DNA of 64,000 nt from Rhodopseudomonas telluris (GCF_042432815.1 NZ_JBHLWM010000001.1:310001-374000); one strand, 5' to 3'; positions 1 through 9,353 are shown, counted from the first letter of the stretch. Program-made: numbers and translations. Notes: generated by a model from the sequence alone, not told the origin.

Positions 1-732
1 CGTGCCGGACAGGCCGTTGATCTGCAGCAGCGAGCCGCGCAGCCGCACCTCGGCCTTCGCCGCGATGGCGCCGTTCAGCAGATCCGGCGCGGCGAATTTC
101 AGCTCGACCGGCGCCGGCTGCGCATCAGCGGCCGCGTCCACCTTGATGTCGAATGTCGCCGGCCTGCCGCCGAGCAGCGCGCCGCCGCTGGCGATGACGC
201 GGCGTTGCGCATCGACATCGATCGCCGCGTCGATGCCGTCGATCCGGTCTTCGACGCCATCGGCCGTGTTGGCCATGATCACCATGCCGTCCTTCACCGT
301 CATGCGCGCGATCGCGACCGCGCTGGTCCGGGGCGGTGTCGCGGTCGGCGGCCGGACGGCCGCGGAGGCGGCGTCGCGGATCAGCGGCACGCGGAGCACC
401 GGCCGGGTTAGCGCCAGCTCGGTCACCTGCGGGGCGCCGGAGATCAAGCTGGCGAGCGGCAGCGCGGCGCGCAGGCTGGCGATGGTCAGCCGGCGGTCGG
501 GGCTGCGGTTGTTCGGATCGTCGATCGTGACGTCGGTGAGTGTGAGGTTGAAGCCGGGAAACAGGCTCACCTTGCTGCTGCCGGCAATGGCGATCCGGTA
601 GCCGGTGTCGCGGGCGACCCGCGCCTCGATCGCCGAGGTGATTGCGCCGGACGGAATTCCGACGGTGAGCAGCACCGCCGCCACCGCGATCAGCACCGCA
701 ATTACCAGGCCGGCCATTCTGGATAGTCGCAT
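1..732 (-). CDS. AsmA family protein, N-terminal part (3' end outside window)
   Basis: Reading the minus strand from the ATG at 732 gives an open frame with no stop down to base 1, so 244 codons are visible and the C-terminus is missing. The product begins with a short basic segment and one hydrophobic helix (about residues 7-26), followed by the AsmA-type start in which a GYRIAIAGSSKVSLFPG stretch precedes repeated beta-strand-like segments. AsmA proteins are inner-membrane-anchored periplasmic proteins linked to outer-membrane biogenesis and lipid transport. The gene is divergent from the Crp/Fnr gene. The family call is from the N-terminal pattern and is fairly safe; the exact subfamily cannot be told from a fragment. 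Confidence 0.8.
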   Translation of the reverse strand, partial: MRLSRMAGLVIAVLIAVAAVLLTVGIPSGAITSAIEARVARDTGYRIAIAGSSKVSLFPGFNLTLTDVTIDDPNNRSPDRRLTIASLRAALPLASLISGAPQVTELALTRPVLRVPLIRDAASAAVRPPTATPPRTSAVAIARMTVKDGMVIMANTADGVEDRIDGIDAAIDVDAQRRVIASGGALLGGRPATFDIKVDAAADAQPAPVELKFAAPDLLNGAIAAKAEVRLRGSLLQINGLSGT

Positions 733-965
733 GTCGTTGTCCCGCCTGCGGCGTCGCATCCGCCGCCGATCATGGGCCGTGAGTTATCCATTTGTGCGGC
801 CGGATCAGGGCCGGTTCGATCCCGCCGGTGCGGCAAGCCGCTGCGGCGCTGGTAACGCTCCCCGCACATCGCGCCGCTCTCGGCCAAAAGTATGTGACCG
901 GAGCCACGTTTGTATTGAACCATTCTGCATTTGCTACGGCTAACTGTTACGCAACGCAGGGGGAG

Positions 966-1658
966 ATGATCATCGCGATGGATACGCAGTCGGAGTTCGC
1001 GGTGATGCTGAAGCTCAATCCATTGTTCGCCGAGTTGGGGACCGAGGATCTGAAGCGGATCGCTGCACTGTCGCATACGCGACAGATCGCAGCCGGCGAG
1101 GTCCTGTTCCAGAAGGGCGAGCGAGGCGACGCGCTGTTCGGCGTCCGCAACGGCCAGATCCGGATCGAGGCTCCGGCCTCTGACGGCAGCCGCCTGACCC
1201 TGAATTTTCTCGGCCCGGGCGAGCTGGTCGGCGAAGTCGCCGTGCTGGATGGCCAGACCCGCACCGCCGATGCCACCGCGGGCGAGCCCACCGAGCTGTT
1301 CGAGCTGCGGCGCGAGGATTTCCTCGATCATCTCGAGCGCGAGCCGAAGGTTGCTGTAAAACTGATCGGGTTACTCAGTCAGCGCATTCGCTGGATGAGT
1401 GAGCGCATGGAGGAATCGGTGCAGCAGCCGCTGCCGGTCCGCTTGGCACGTCGGCTGTGCGCGCTCGCCGCCGATTTCGGGTCCGAGGTGCACATCTCGC
1501 AGGAGCAACTCGGCATCTTCGTCGGCGCCGCGCGCGAGAGCGTCAACCGCCAGCTCCAGACCTGGCGCAAGGACGACATCCTCGACGTCTACCGCGGCCG
1601 CATCCTGCTGAAGAACATGGGCCGCCTCACAGCGATGGCCCGCAGCCAGCAACGCTGA
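966..1658 (+). CDS. Crp/Fnr family transcriptional regulator
   Basis: The 230-residue product has an N-terminal cyclic-nucleotide-binding-like beta barrel (GEVLFQKGERGDALFGVRNG, then GPGELVGEVAVLDG) and a C-terminal winged helix with the recognition region ISQEQLGIFVGAARESVNRQL. No cysteine cluster is seen, so it is not an Fnr-type iron-sulphur sensor; a Crp-like or effector-less sensor is more likely. I chose the ATG at 966, just after a purine-rich GCAGGGGGAG; the in-frame ATG at 978 lies 12 bases beyond the GGGGAG and is an alternative. It is transcribed divergently from the AsmA gene. The regulon is unknown. Confidence 0.85.
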   Translation: MIIAMDTQSEFAVMLKLNPLFAELGTEDLKRIAALSHTRQIAAGEVLFQKGERGDALFGVRNGQIRIEAPASDGSRLTLNFLGPGELVGEVAVLDGQTRTADATAGEPTELFELRREDFLDHLEREPKVAVKLIGLLSQRIRWMSERMEESVQQPLPVRLARRLCALAADFGSEVHISQEQLGIFVGAARESVNRQLQTWRKDDILDVYRGRILLKNMGRLTAMARSQQR

Positions 1659-1782
1659 GCCCGCGGAGCGCAGCTCGCGCAGTCTGCGATGACGAGCAGG
1701 CGCCGATGACACCGGCGGAGCACTAAGCTCCCGCAGAGGCGCGCGCCTGACCGCGCTCATGTTCAACTAACAACCTCTCCGC

Positions 1783-1932
1783 CGTCATTCCGGGGCGCGC
1801 GCAGCGCGAACCCGGAATCCATATCCCGTGGACTCACGGTGGCGCACAGCGTTGCCGCGCTCGAGCTTCATCACGGAGCGCGGGGGGTATGGATTCCGGG
1901 CTCACGCGCTGCGCGCGTGCCCCGGAATGACG
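1783..1932. repeat. Dispersed intergenic inverted-repeat element (CGTCATTCCGGGG family), copy 1
   Basis: The outer ends CGTCATTCCGGGGC and GCCCCGGAATGACG are inverted copies, and inside them GGAATCCAT and ATGGATTCC form a second inverted pair, so the whole can fold into one long hairpin. A very similar element lies at 11861-11967. This architecture is typical of REP/MITE-like intergenic elements of Bradyrhizobium relatives. It follows the Crp/Fnr gene and could act as a transcription boundary. Confidence 0.8.
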
Positions 1933-1985
1933 AACGAGGGGTTTGCCCTGCATGATTTAAGTAAGAGCTGATGCCGAGGGCGCTC

Positions 1986-2013
1986 TTGACAAAATTCCTA
2001 GAAGGACTATAGT
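1986..2013 (+). promoter_or_regulatory. Consensus sigma70-type promoter in a gene-free region
   Basis: A perfect -35 box TTGACA (1986-1991) and a TATAGT -10 box (2008-2013) are separated by 16 bases. No protein-coding gene follows for about 640 bases on this strand, so any transcript would be non-coding or a short structured RNA (see the element at 1986-2560). Confidence 0.55.
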
Positions 2014-2560
2014 CCGCATCAACCCGCCCCGAGGAGAGGGGCGTTTCGCGATCGTCACGGTTCGCGGGGCGGGTGGCGATGGACGGCGGGGCGCCAGGCG
2101 CAGACGCCGGCGGGGAGGGTGGGCATTCCCCATGACCCCGACGGCCGACACGCTGACGACGGCACCGCGCCGGACGGCCAAATCGTGTGGTCCCGATGCC
2201 GCGCGTGGCATCAACCCGAGGAGCAGCCCCGTCCAAATCCGGACCGGGAAGAGCTTATCGGGGATGGCGACGAAAAACCGTGTCGTCCGCCGGGGAGAGC
2301 GCGACATACGCCGTTAACACCGTCGCGCGCGGAACGCCGGAGGTCTCCGGTGTGACCGTGGTGACTGACTCGTGTGCTTTTTACTTATGCACACGAGGCC
2401 GCGGGTGCATCGGCACCCGGCGTTCCGCGCGCCCTCTTCAAGGGAGGGCGAGGGGACTGCGGCAAACCTCGGGCGCATCGCGCCGCGAGATCGCGAAGGC
2501 GTGGCTGTTTGATAAATAGAGCGCTTCGACGTGGTGCCATGGGGCTGCGCCGCCTTCCGA
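1986..2560 (+). other. Structured gene-free element, possible ncRNA or dispersed repeat
   Basis: No ORF here resembles a protein. The segment starts with the consensus promoter at 1986-2013. It contains a perfect 15-bp inverted repeat (2326-2340 with 2417-2431) that encloses a nested 9-bp hairpin (2369-2377 with 2389-2397) and a smaller competing hairpin (2403-2408 with 2413-2418). From memory, long promoter-plus-hairpin intergenic sequences of this type recur in Bradyrhizobium genomes, but I cannot verify that here. The rest of the 1659-2651 gap holds the inverted-repeat element at 1783-1932 and nothing else I can name. Confidence 0.45.
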
Positions 2561-2651
2561 CGTGATCGCCCGGCTCGACCGGCCGATCCAGCAGCGCAGA
2601 GCGTATCAACGCAAGCCGCGAGGTTCTCAAAGCTAGCGTCATCCCCGCGTA

Positions 2652-5600
2652 TCAGCGCCGGACTTCGCCTTCCGGCTCGCCGCGATGGCTCAGCAGCCTG
2701 CTGCCGAAGCGCCAGAAGAAGCGGCCGATGTCGTCCATCATCATGAACACGGCGGGCACGAAGATCAGCGACAGCACGGTCGAGAAGATCAGCCCGCCGA
2801 TCACCGCCAGCGCCATCGGCGAGCGGAATTCGCCGCCGGCACCGAACGCCAGCGCGCTCGGCATCATGCCGGCGACCATCGCGATCGTGGTCATCACGAT
2901 CGGGCGGGCGCGCTTCTGGCCGGCGTCGATGATCGCCTCTTCGCGGCTCTTGCCGGCGCGGATCGCCTCCAGCGCGAACTCCACCAGCATGATGGCGTTC
3001 TTGGTGACGATGCCCATCAGCATCAGAATGCCGATCCACACCGGCGTGGTGAGCTGCTTGCCGGTGATCAGCAGCGCGCCGATCGCGCCGCCGATCGATA
3101 GCGGCAGCGAGAACAGGATGGTGATCGGCTGCAGGAAGGTGCCGAACAGCAGCACCAGCACCGCATAGACCATCATCAGGCCGCCGGTGATCGCGGTGGC
3201 GAAGCCGTCGGATAGTTCGGCGAGGCTCTCGGCATCGCCCGACGGGCTGACGCGGACGCCCTTCGGCAGCGATTTCATCACTGGCAATTCGGCGATCTGT
3301 TTCTGCGCGTCGCCGAGCGCGGCGTTGCCGAGCAGGTCGGCCGCGACGGTCGCCTGCCGTTCGCGGTCGTAGCGGGCGATGCTGGTCGGGCCCTGATCGA
3401 ACTTGACGTCTGCCACCACCGACAGCGGCACCGAGCCGCGGCCGCCGAAGATCGGCACCTGCAGTTGCTCCAGCGTCGGCAGGTCGCCGCGCGCGCTATC
3501 CTCGAGCTGGACGCGGATCGGCACCAGCCGGTCGCCGGCGTCGAATTTGGCCAGCGCCGGGCCGACGTCGCCGATGGTCGCGACGCGGATGGTCTCGGAC
3601 AGGCTTTCGGTCGAGACGCCGAGCCGCGCGGCGAGGTCGGCGCGCGGCACGACGCGCAGTTCGGGCCGGTCCAGCGACGTTTCAGAGATCACATTGGAGA
3701 CGATCGGGATCCGCTTCATCTGCGCCGCCAGCTCCTGGGCGACGTTGTTGACGATGTTGCTGTCGGCGCCGGTCACCACCAGCGCGATCGCCCGCAGGCC
3801 GTTCTCGTCGAGGAACCAGTAGCGGATGTCCGGGACCAGATCGAGATCCTTGCTGATCGCCAGTTCGAGTTCGCGCTGGGTGAGTTTACGGTCGCCCTTC
3901 GGCGTGTAGTTGATGATCAGCGAGGCGCGCCGCACCTCCTGAATGCCGGGCGGCACCCGGCCGCCATCGACGAACACGCTCTTCACCTCCGGCCGCTTGC
4001 GCAGCATGGTGACGATGCGCTCGGTGGTCTTCTCGGTGGTACCGATCTGGGTGCCGGGCGGCAGCTCCATCGCCATCACCGAACGCGCCGTGTCCTGCGC
4101 CGGCAGGAAGCCCTGCGGCAGCAGCACGATGCTCCAGATCGAGGCGGCGAAGATGCCGAGCCCGATCAGCACGGTGATGTAATAGTGCTTCACCGACCAG
4201 GTGACGAGCCGCGTATAGGCGCGCAGCACACGGCCCGGCGGTTTCTCCACGTGCGGAACGTCTTTGAGGAAGTAAGCGGCCAGCACCGGCGTGACGAACC
4301 GCGCCGCCAGCAGCGAGAAGAACACCTGCACCGAGACGGTGATGCCGAACTGCTTGAAGAACTGCCCGGCGATGCCGGACATGAAGCTGGCCGGCGCGAA
4401 GATCGCGATGATGGTCAGCGAGATCGCGATCACCGCGAGGCCGATCTCGTCGGCGGCCTCGATCGCCGCCTCGTAAGGCGACTTGCCCATCCGCATGTGG
4501 CGGACGATGTTCTCGATCTCGACGATGGCGTCGTCGACCAGGATGCCGGTGGACAGCGTGATGGCGAGGAAGCTGACGAGGTTGAGCGAGAACCCCAGCA
4601 TGTCCATCGCCCAGAACGCCGGGAAGATCGACAGCGGCAGCGAGATCGCCGCGATGACGGTGGCGCGGAAGTCGCGCAGGAACAGGAACACCACGATCAC
4701 CGCGAGGATCGCGCCCTCGAACAGCGTCGAGATCGCGGCTTCGTAATTGCCCTTCGTATAGTCGACCGAGGTATCGATCAGCTTGAGGTCGACATCCGGA
4801 TGCTGCGCCTTCAGCGCATCGATGCGCTTCTGCACCGCCTCGGCGACGACGACGTCGCTGGCGCCCTTGGAGCGCTTGATGCCGAGCGCCACCACCGGCT
4901 CGCCGTTGACGCGCGCAAACGTGCGCCGGTCCGCGATGGTGTCGGTGACGGTGCCGAGATCGTCGAGCCGGATTTCGCCGCCGGACGGCAGGCTGATCAT
5001 CGTGCCGGCGAGATCGTTCAGCGTCTTGGCGCCGGCCAGGGTGCGGATCGCCTGATCGTTCTTGCCGATCTCGGCGCGGCCGCCGGCGAGATCCACATTG
5101 GTGCCGCGCAGCCTGCGCGACACGTCGAGCGCGGTGAGGCCGGCGGCTTTCAGCCGGTCGGGATCGAGCGACACCAGAATCTCGCGCTCGACGCCGCCGA
5201 TGCGCTCGACCTGGGCGACGCCGCGCACGCCTTGCAGCGCGCGCTTGACGACGTCGTCGACGAACCACGACAGCTGTTCGGGCGTCTTGCCGGGCGAGAT
5301 CGCCGCGTAGGTGACGATCGGCAGGCCGATCACGTCGACGCGCTGGATCAGCGGTTCGTTGACGTTCTGCGGCAGGTTGGCGCGGACGCGCGTCACCGCG
5401 TCCTTGATGTCGTTGAGCGCGCGGTCGGTGTTGGTCTCCAGCGCGAACTGGATGGTGGTGACGGACAGACCGTCGGTGACCGAGGACGCGATGTGGCGCA
5501 CGCCTTCGACACCGGAGACACCGTCCTCGATGGTCTTGGTGACCTGCGCCTCGAGCTCGGCCGGCGCGGCGCCGAACTGCGCGACCGCGACCGAGACGAC

Positions 5601-5735
5601 GGGAATGTCGGCGCTCGGCAGCCGGGTGATCGCCAGCTTGGTGAAGCTGATCCAGCCGAGCGCCAGCAGGATGATGGAGAACACGATCGAGGGCAGCGGA
5701 TGCCGGATCGACCAGGAGGAGACGTTGAGGCCCAT
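2652..5735 (-). CDS. RND efflux transporter permease, HAE1 type
   Basis: The 1027-residue protein is full length for the AcrB/MexB/MdtB family of proton-driven inner-membrane pumps. It starts MGLNVSSWSIRHP, directly followed by the first membrane helix, has a large periplasmic loop (about 35-335), and carries the proton-relay Asp pair D401-D402 in TM4 (GILVDDAIVEIENI) and the matching Lys in MGIVTKNAIMLVEF of TM10. Its ATG immediately follows the TAA of the adaptor gene, so the two are translationally coupled. No outer-membrane factor lies nearby, so a distant TolC-like partner would be needed. Substrate specificity cannot be predicted. Confidence 0.93.
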   Translation of the reverse strand: MGLNVSSWSIRHPLPSIVFSIILLALGWISFTKLAITRLPSADIPVVSVAVAQFGAAPAELEAQVTKTIEDGVSGVEGVRHIASSVTDGLSVTTIQFALETNTDRALNDIKDAVTRVRANLPQNVNEPLIQRVDVIGLPIVTYAAISPGKTPEQLSWFVDDVVKRALQGVRGVAQVERIGGVEREILVSLDPDRLKAAGLTALDVSRRLRGTNVDLAGGRAEIGKNDQAIRTLAGAKTLNDLAGTMISLPSGGEIRLDDLGTVTDTIADRRTFARVNGEPVVALGIKRSKGASDVVVAEAVQKRIDALKAQHPDVDLKLIDTSVDYTKGNYEAAISTLFEGAILAVIVVFLFLRDFRATVIAAISLPLSIFPAFWAMDMLGFSLNLVSFLAITLSTGILVDDAIVEIENIVRHMRMGKSPYEAAIEAADEIGLAVIAISLTIIAIFAPASFMSGIAGQFFKQFGITVSVQVFFSLLAARFVTPVLAAYFLKDVPHVEKPPGRVLRAYTRLVTWSVKHYYITVLIGLGIFAASIWSIVLLPQGFLPAQDTARSVMAMELPPGTQIGTTEKTTERIVTMLRKRPEVKSVFVDGGRVPPGIQEVRRASLIINYTPKGDRKLTQRELELAISKDLDLVPDIRYWFLDENGLRAIALVVTGADSNIVNNVAQELAAQMKRIPIVSNVISETSLDRPELRVVPRADLAARLGVSTESLSETIRVATIGDVGPALAKFDAGDRLVPIRVQLEDSARGDLPTLEQLQVPIFGGRGSVPLSVVADVKFDQGPTSIARYDRERQATVAADLLGNAALGDAQKQIAELPVMKSLPKGVRVSPSGDAESLAELSDGFATAITGGLMMVYAVLVLLFGTFLQPITILFSLPLSIGGAIGALLITGKQLTTPVWIGILMLMGIVTKNAIMLVEFALEAIRAGKSREEAIIDAGQKRARPIVMTTIAMVAGMMPSALAFGAGGEFRSPMALAVIGGLIFSTVLSLIFVPAVFMMMDDIGRFFWRFGSRLLSHRGEPEGEVRR

Positions 5736-6698
5736 TTAGCGCACCCGCGATCGGTCGAATTCGTCCTGGACGATCGGCTTGATCAGATCGCCGTCGTGTA
5801 GCGAGGTGCCGGCATCGGCGACGACGAACTCACCCTCGCGGACGCCTTCGAGTACTTCGATGCTGCTGTCCGACACCAGCCCGATCTTCACCCTGCGGGT
5901 CTCGACGGTGTTGCCCTTCACCACCTGCACCTTCAGATGATCGACCGCCTGCCTCGGGATGGCGACGCCGCAGCTGCGCCGCGCGTCGATCGTGGCCTTG
6001 ACGAACAGGCCGACGCGCAAGGCCGGCGAGTTGGTGACGGAGATCCGAACCTTGCCGAGCTGGGTCTTGCGGTCGATCTGCGGCGCCACCAGCCGCACCT
6101 TGCCGACGAGATCCGGGCCGTCGTCGCGGCCGATCCGTGCCGGCGCGCCGGGCGTCACCTTCAGCGCCTGGATGCTCGGCACTTCGGCCTCGACCTCGAG
6201 TTCGCTACCGACGGCGATGCGTGCGACCGGTCCGGCGAGCGGCGAGGCCGGCGCGCCGACCGCGGTGCGCAGTTCGGTGATCAGTCCGGCGGCCGGGGCG
6301 CGGAGCGAGCGCGCGCCGGTCGCGCCGACCAGGCGGACCAGTTCCTGATTGTCCGTGACGACATCGCCTTCGCGCACCAGCACCTCGGTGACCTTGCCCT
6401 CCGTATCGGCGATCACCACGGCCTCCTTGCGCGGCACCACGAAGCCGGTGACGCGGACCATGTCGGAAAAGCAGGCATTGGTCGCCTTCGCGACAGTGAC
6501 CGGCACGCCGTTCGGCGGGGGCTCGGCTTTTTCGGCGGCGAATGAAGGAGCGAGCACGATGACGCTCGCGAAGCAGCTCAGGGCCGCGCAGGCGCCGAGG
6601 ATCGCTGCGCGCGACACGCCGCGCCGCGGTGACGATCGCCGAGGCGTCTTGATCCATAACTCGGTCATCGGCGCACTCGCGTCATCGGCATGCTTCAT
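5736..6698 (-). CDS. RND efflux periplasmic adaptor subunit, short form
   Basis: The 320-residue protein has a signal-anchor-like N-terminus ending near SFAAEKAEPPP, a split lipoyl domain (GFVVPRKEAVVIADTEGKV, then RAPAAGLITELRT), a beta-barrel domain and a membrane-proximal end. The two lipoyl halves are joined by only about 20 residues: the long alpha-helical hairpin that most adaptors use to contact TolC is absent. I used the ATG at 6698; the longer frame to 6857 adds an unlike, arginine-rich extension and another possible start is 6668. The stop codon abuts the permease ATG at 5735. Role: bridge subunit of the pump encoded next to it. Confidence 0.85.
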   Translation of the reverse strand: MKHADDASAPMTELWIKTPRRSSPRRGVSRAAILGACAALSCFASVIVLAPSFAAEKAEPPPNGVPVTVAKATNACFSDMVRVTGFVVPRKEAVVIADTEGKVTEVLVREGDVVTDNQELVRLVGATGARSLRAPAAGLITELRTAVGAPASPLAGPVARIAVGSELEVEAEVPSIQALKVTPGAPARIGRDDGPDLVGKVRLVAPQIDRKTQLGKVRISVTNSPALRVGLFVKATIDARRSCGVAIPRQAVDHLKVQVVKGNTVETRRVKIGLVSDSSIEVLEGVREGEFVVADAGTSLHDGDLIKPIVQDEFDRSRVR

Positions 6699-6851
6699 GA
6701 CATCTCGGCTGATGGTGCGCCGCACCTGTGGGTCGATCGATGCGCGGCCAAACCGCTCATGGCGCTGCGGAAATCTACACAGGGCGACCTCACCGCAAAA
6801 GGGCAAAAGCGCTCTGCCAGCAGCGTGGCGGTGGGCACCAAAGCCTCCTCC

Positions 6852-6900
6852 CGTCATCGTCCGCGGGATACTGGGTCGCCCGGGACGAGCCGGGCGATGG
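6852..6900. repeat. Short dispersed hairpin element, possible terminator
   Basis: TCGCCCGG (6876-6883) and CCGGGCGA (6890-6897) form an 8-bp stem with a 6-base loop, preceded by CGTCATCGTCC. It looks like a fragment of the same kind of intergenic palindrome seen elsewhere in the window. It lies between the OmpA-like gene and the adaptor gene, both on the minus strand, and could separate their transcription units. Confidence 0.5.
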
Positions 6901-6937
6901 AAGTGGATGATGCGAGGGCGAGGGGCTCAGGCCCAAG

Positions 6938-7570
6938 TCATTTCGCCGCAGTCGTCTGGCTGGTCATGTTGACGACCTGCACGCGGCGATTGGACGGATC
7001 GGCCGGATGCGCTGCGTCCTTCGGCTTGCTCTTGCCGTAGCCCACGGTGACGAGATCGCTGCCGGCGATGCCGAACTTCTCGACCAGCGTCCGCTTGATC
7101 GTATCGGCGCGCCGCTCGGACAGGTCCTGATTATACGCCTCGCTGCCGATGCTGTCGGTATGGCCGGCGACCACGAAGGTCGATCCCTTCAGATCCGGAT
7201 TGGACAGCGCCTTGCCGAGCGCCTCGACGGCCGGCGCGGCCTTCCGGCTGATATTGGCGGAGTTGTAGTCGAAGGTGATTTCGAGGTCGATCGCCGGCTT
7301 GTCCTTCGCCAGCGTGGCGATCTGCTCGCGTTCGCCGAGCGAGAGCGACCGCGACGGCCGGTTGCGCAGCGTGTCGACGAATTGCGTTTCGGTGGGATCG
7401 GCGGCGCGCGGGGCCGACAGGCTGCGCGTTAGCGGCTTCTTCGGCGCAAGCGCGCGCAGGATCTGGTCTTCGGTCGCATCGTCTGCCGCGGCGGCGATGC
7501 CGGCGCCGAGCGCCATGGCGCCGATGGCGAGGATGGTGCGGGCAAGCACGAAGCTGGATGTGGTCGACAT
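6938..7570 (-). CDS. OmpA family outer-membrane/peptidoglycan-binding protein
   Basis: The 210-residue product begins with a signal peptide (MSTTSSFVLARTILAIGAMALGAGIAAA) and ends with an OmpA-C-like domain: a DLEITFDYNSANIS strand, GHTDSIGSEAYNQDLSERRA, then VGYGKSKP and NRRVQVV. OmpA domains bind meso-diaminopimelate of peptidoglycan and tether the envelope. The ATG at 7570 is preceded by AGAGGT at good spacing. It is transcribed in the same direction as the caspase-fold gene upstream; OmpA-like and caspase/TPR genes are often neighbours in this family, which hints at a shared envelope function (inference). Confidence 0.88.
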   Translation of the reverse strand: MSTTSSFVLARTILAIGAMALGAGIAAAADDATEDQILRALAPKKPLTRSLSAPRAADPTETQFVDTLRNRPSRSLSLGEREQIATLAKDKPAIDLEITFDYNSANISRKAAPAVEALGKALSNPDLKGSTFVVAGHTDSIGSEAYNQDLSERRADTIKRTLVEKFGIAGSDLVTVGYGKSKPKDAAHPADPSNRRVQVVNMTSQTTAAK

Positions 7571-7690
7571 GGCGATACCTCTGCGTCGTTCGGCGCTGTC
7601 TGCAGCCAGGTTACGTGGCCGGTCAGGTCGTCTCGACTCGTCGTCGCAGCCGGGGCGGCTGAGGTTCAATGCCCGCAGGCCATGGCGCGG

Positions 7691-9184
7691 TCATTCGACC
7701 CCGTAGCCGGCGTATTCCTTGACAATATTCGGATCCAATCCCTTGGCGGTATTGATATCGATATCGCCTTCGGACTTCAGGCCGAGCCGTTGCCGCGCAA
7801 GGCCCCGTCCATACAGCGACGAGGTCAGCCGCGGATTAATCTTCAGCGCGGCATCGAAATCGGCGACGGCGTTCTTGTACTGGCCGTTCTTGAGGTTGAG
7901 CAGGCCGCGGCTGTCCAGCGCATCGACGAAATTCGGCCGCAGCCGCAGCGCCTCGTTGCAGTCCTTGAGCGCTCCGGGCAGTTCGTTGATCACGGTTCGG
8001 ACCCAGCAACGGTTGTTGTAGGCCTCGACGTCGCGGGGATTGAGCCGGATCGCATCGTCGAAGTCCTTCATGGCCGACCAGTATGCGCCCTTGCTCGCAT
8101 AGACCTGCCCACGCCGATAGAACGCGTTGGCGTCCGTCGGATTTTCGTCGATGCGGTTGCTGAGGTTCTGCACTGTCGGGTCGTCGCGCAGCGACAGCCG
8201 CACCTTCTCGTCGTCCTGCTTCGGATCAGAAGGCGATCCGGTCTTGGTCGCGCCGAGTTCTTTGGAGAGTTCCTTCGGCACGTCGATCGGCTGCGGCAGA
8301 TCGATCTGCTTGGCGAGGTCGACAGGCTTATTCGGCTCTATCGTCGGAGGTGGCGCAGCCTTGGCGTCGGCGGCGGGAACCGTTGCGGGCTTTGGCGTCG
8401 CGCCGTCCGCTGTTGCTTGCCCGGTTGCTGGCACGAAGGCGAAATCGTTCGCCAAGGACGACGAGATCCACGGCACCTGCTCGCTACGCGATGCGCGGGT
8501 GACGCCGACGCGGGTGCGGTTGAGCGCTTCCTCGGCGCCAAGGCCAGGGACGCGGATTTCCTTCAGCAGTTCGGTGACGAACAGGCTGCGGTCGCCGCCA
8601 TTGTCGCCGACCACCGAACTCAGCGCCGCGGAGTACATCACCAGCGAATTGCCGGGCGCGATGATCGGCGCGAGGCCCGCCGAAAAGCTGCGGAACCGGC
8701 GCTCGAACGGATTGCGTCGCGACGCGTCGATCAGTGCGATCTTGACGGTGGCGCCACGGCTGTTGAGTTCGCCCAACACGGTTTCGAGGCTGACGCCGTC
8801 GCGGCGGACGTCCGGTTCGGTCCAGATCTGCGCATCGACCGGGATCATGTAGCTCTGCCGACCGGACTGGATGCCGAAGCCGCTGAAAAACACCAGCGCG
8901 ACCGATCCCGGCTTGGTGCGTGTGTATAATTTGTCGAAGGCGCGTCGCATCGCATCGCCGCTGAGGTTCTCGCCGACATCGACGTCGAAGCCTTGACGCT
9001 TCAATTCGTCGGCGAGATCGCGGGCGTCGTTGACCGGCTGCTTGAGCGGCTTTTCGGCGTCCGGATATTTCGCATTGCCGATCACCAGCGCGACGCGGGC
9101 GCCGCGATCCTCCGCGGCTGTCGATGGGAGCGGGGACGCCATCAGCAGAGTGAGGACGATGAGTAGCGCACCTCGGAGCTTCAT
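7691..9184 (-). CDS. Caspase-fold (peptidase C14-like) protein with C-terminal TPRs; catalytic dyad missing
   Basis: The 497-residue protein has a signal peptide (about 1-24), a caspase-like domain (about 28-235) starting RVALVIGNAKY, a linker rich in Pro, Ala and Lys, and three or more TPR units (about 360-480). The usual catalytic His motif (SGHG) reads SGFG with F103, and the usual catalytic Cys motif (DACR) reads DASRRN with S155. Both catalytic residues are therefore replaced, so it is most likely a pseudo-peptidase that acts as a binding or scaffold protein. The domain is otherwise intact, with no frameshift. The ATG at 9184 leads straight into the signal peptide. Confidence 0.87.
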   Translation of the reverse strand: MKLRGALLIVLTLLMASPLPSTAAEDRGARVALVIGNAKYPDAEKPLKQPVNDARDLADELKRQGFDVDVGENLSGDAMRRAFDKLYTRTKPGSVALVFFSGFGIQSGRQSYMIPVDAQIWTEPDVRRDGVSLETVLGELNSRGATVKIALIDASRRNPFERRFRSFSAGLAPIIAPGNSLVMYSAALSSVVGDNGGDRSLFVTELLKEIRVPGLGAEEALNRTRVGVTRASRSEQVPWISSSLANDFAFVPATGQATADGATPKPATVPAADAKAAPPPTIEPNKPVDLAKQIDLPQPIDVPKELSKELGATKTGSPSDPKQDDEKVRLSLRDDPTVQNLSNRIDENPTDANAFYRRGQVYASKGAYWSAMKDFDDAIRLNPRDVEAYNNRCWVRTVINELPGALKDCNEALRLRPNFVDALDSRGLLNLKNGQYKNAVADFDAALKINPRLTSSLYGRGLARQRLGLKSEGDIDINTAKGLDPNIVKEYAGYGVE

Positions 9185-9353
9185 TCCAACGCCGATCCTT
9201 GAAGGGACGCCGATCCGGGCAAGCCGGAAGGCGATCCGAATGCGATCGTCGCCTTCATAGTATCAATCGGCCGACCTCGCCACTGTCGCTTACGTCGCGG
9301 CACGACGCGGAGAGGTTCGTCCATCGGTCACCGAAATGCCGTGATTGGGTCCG

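Noticed and set aside
3465..5801. 778-residue plus-strand open frame opposite the RND permease gene
   Set aside because: It is antisense to a full-length RND gene and its product is a His/Asp/Arg-rich low-complexity string typical of GC-rich shadow frames.
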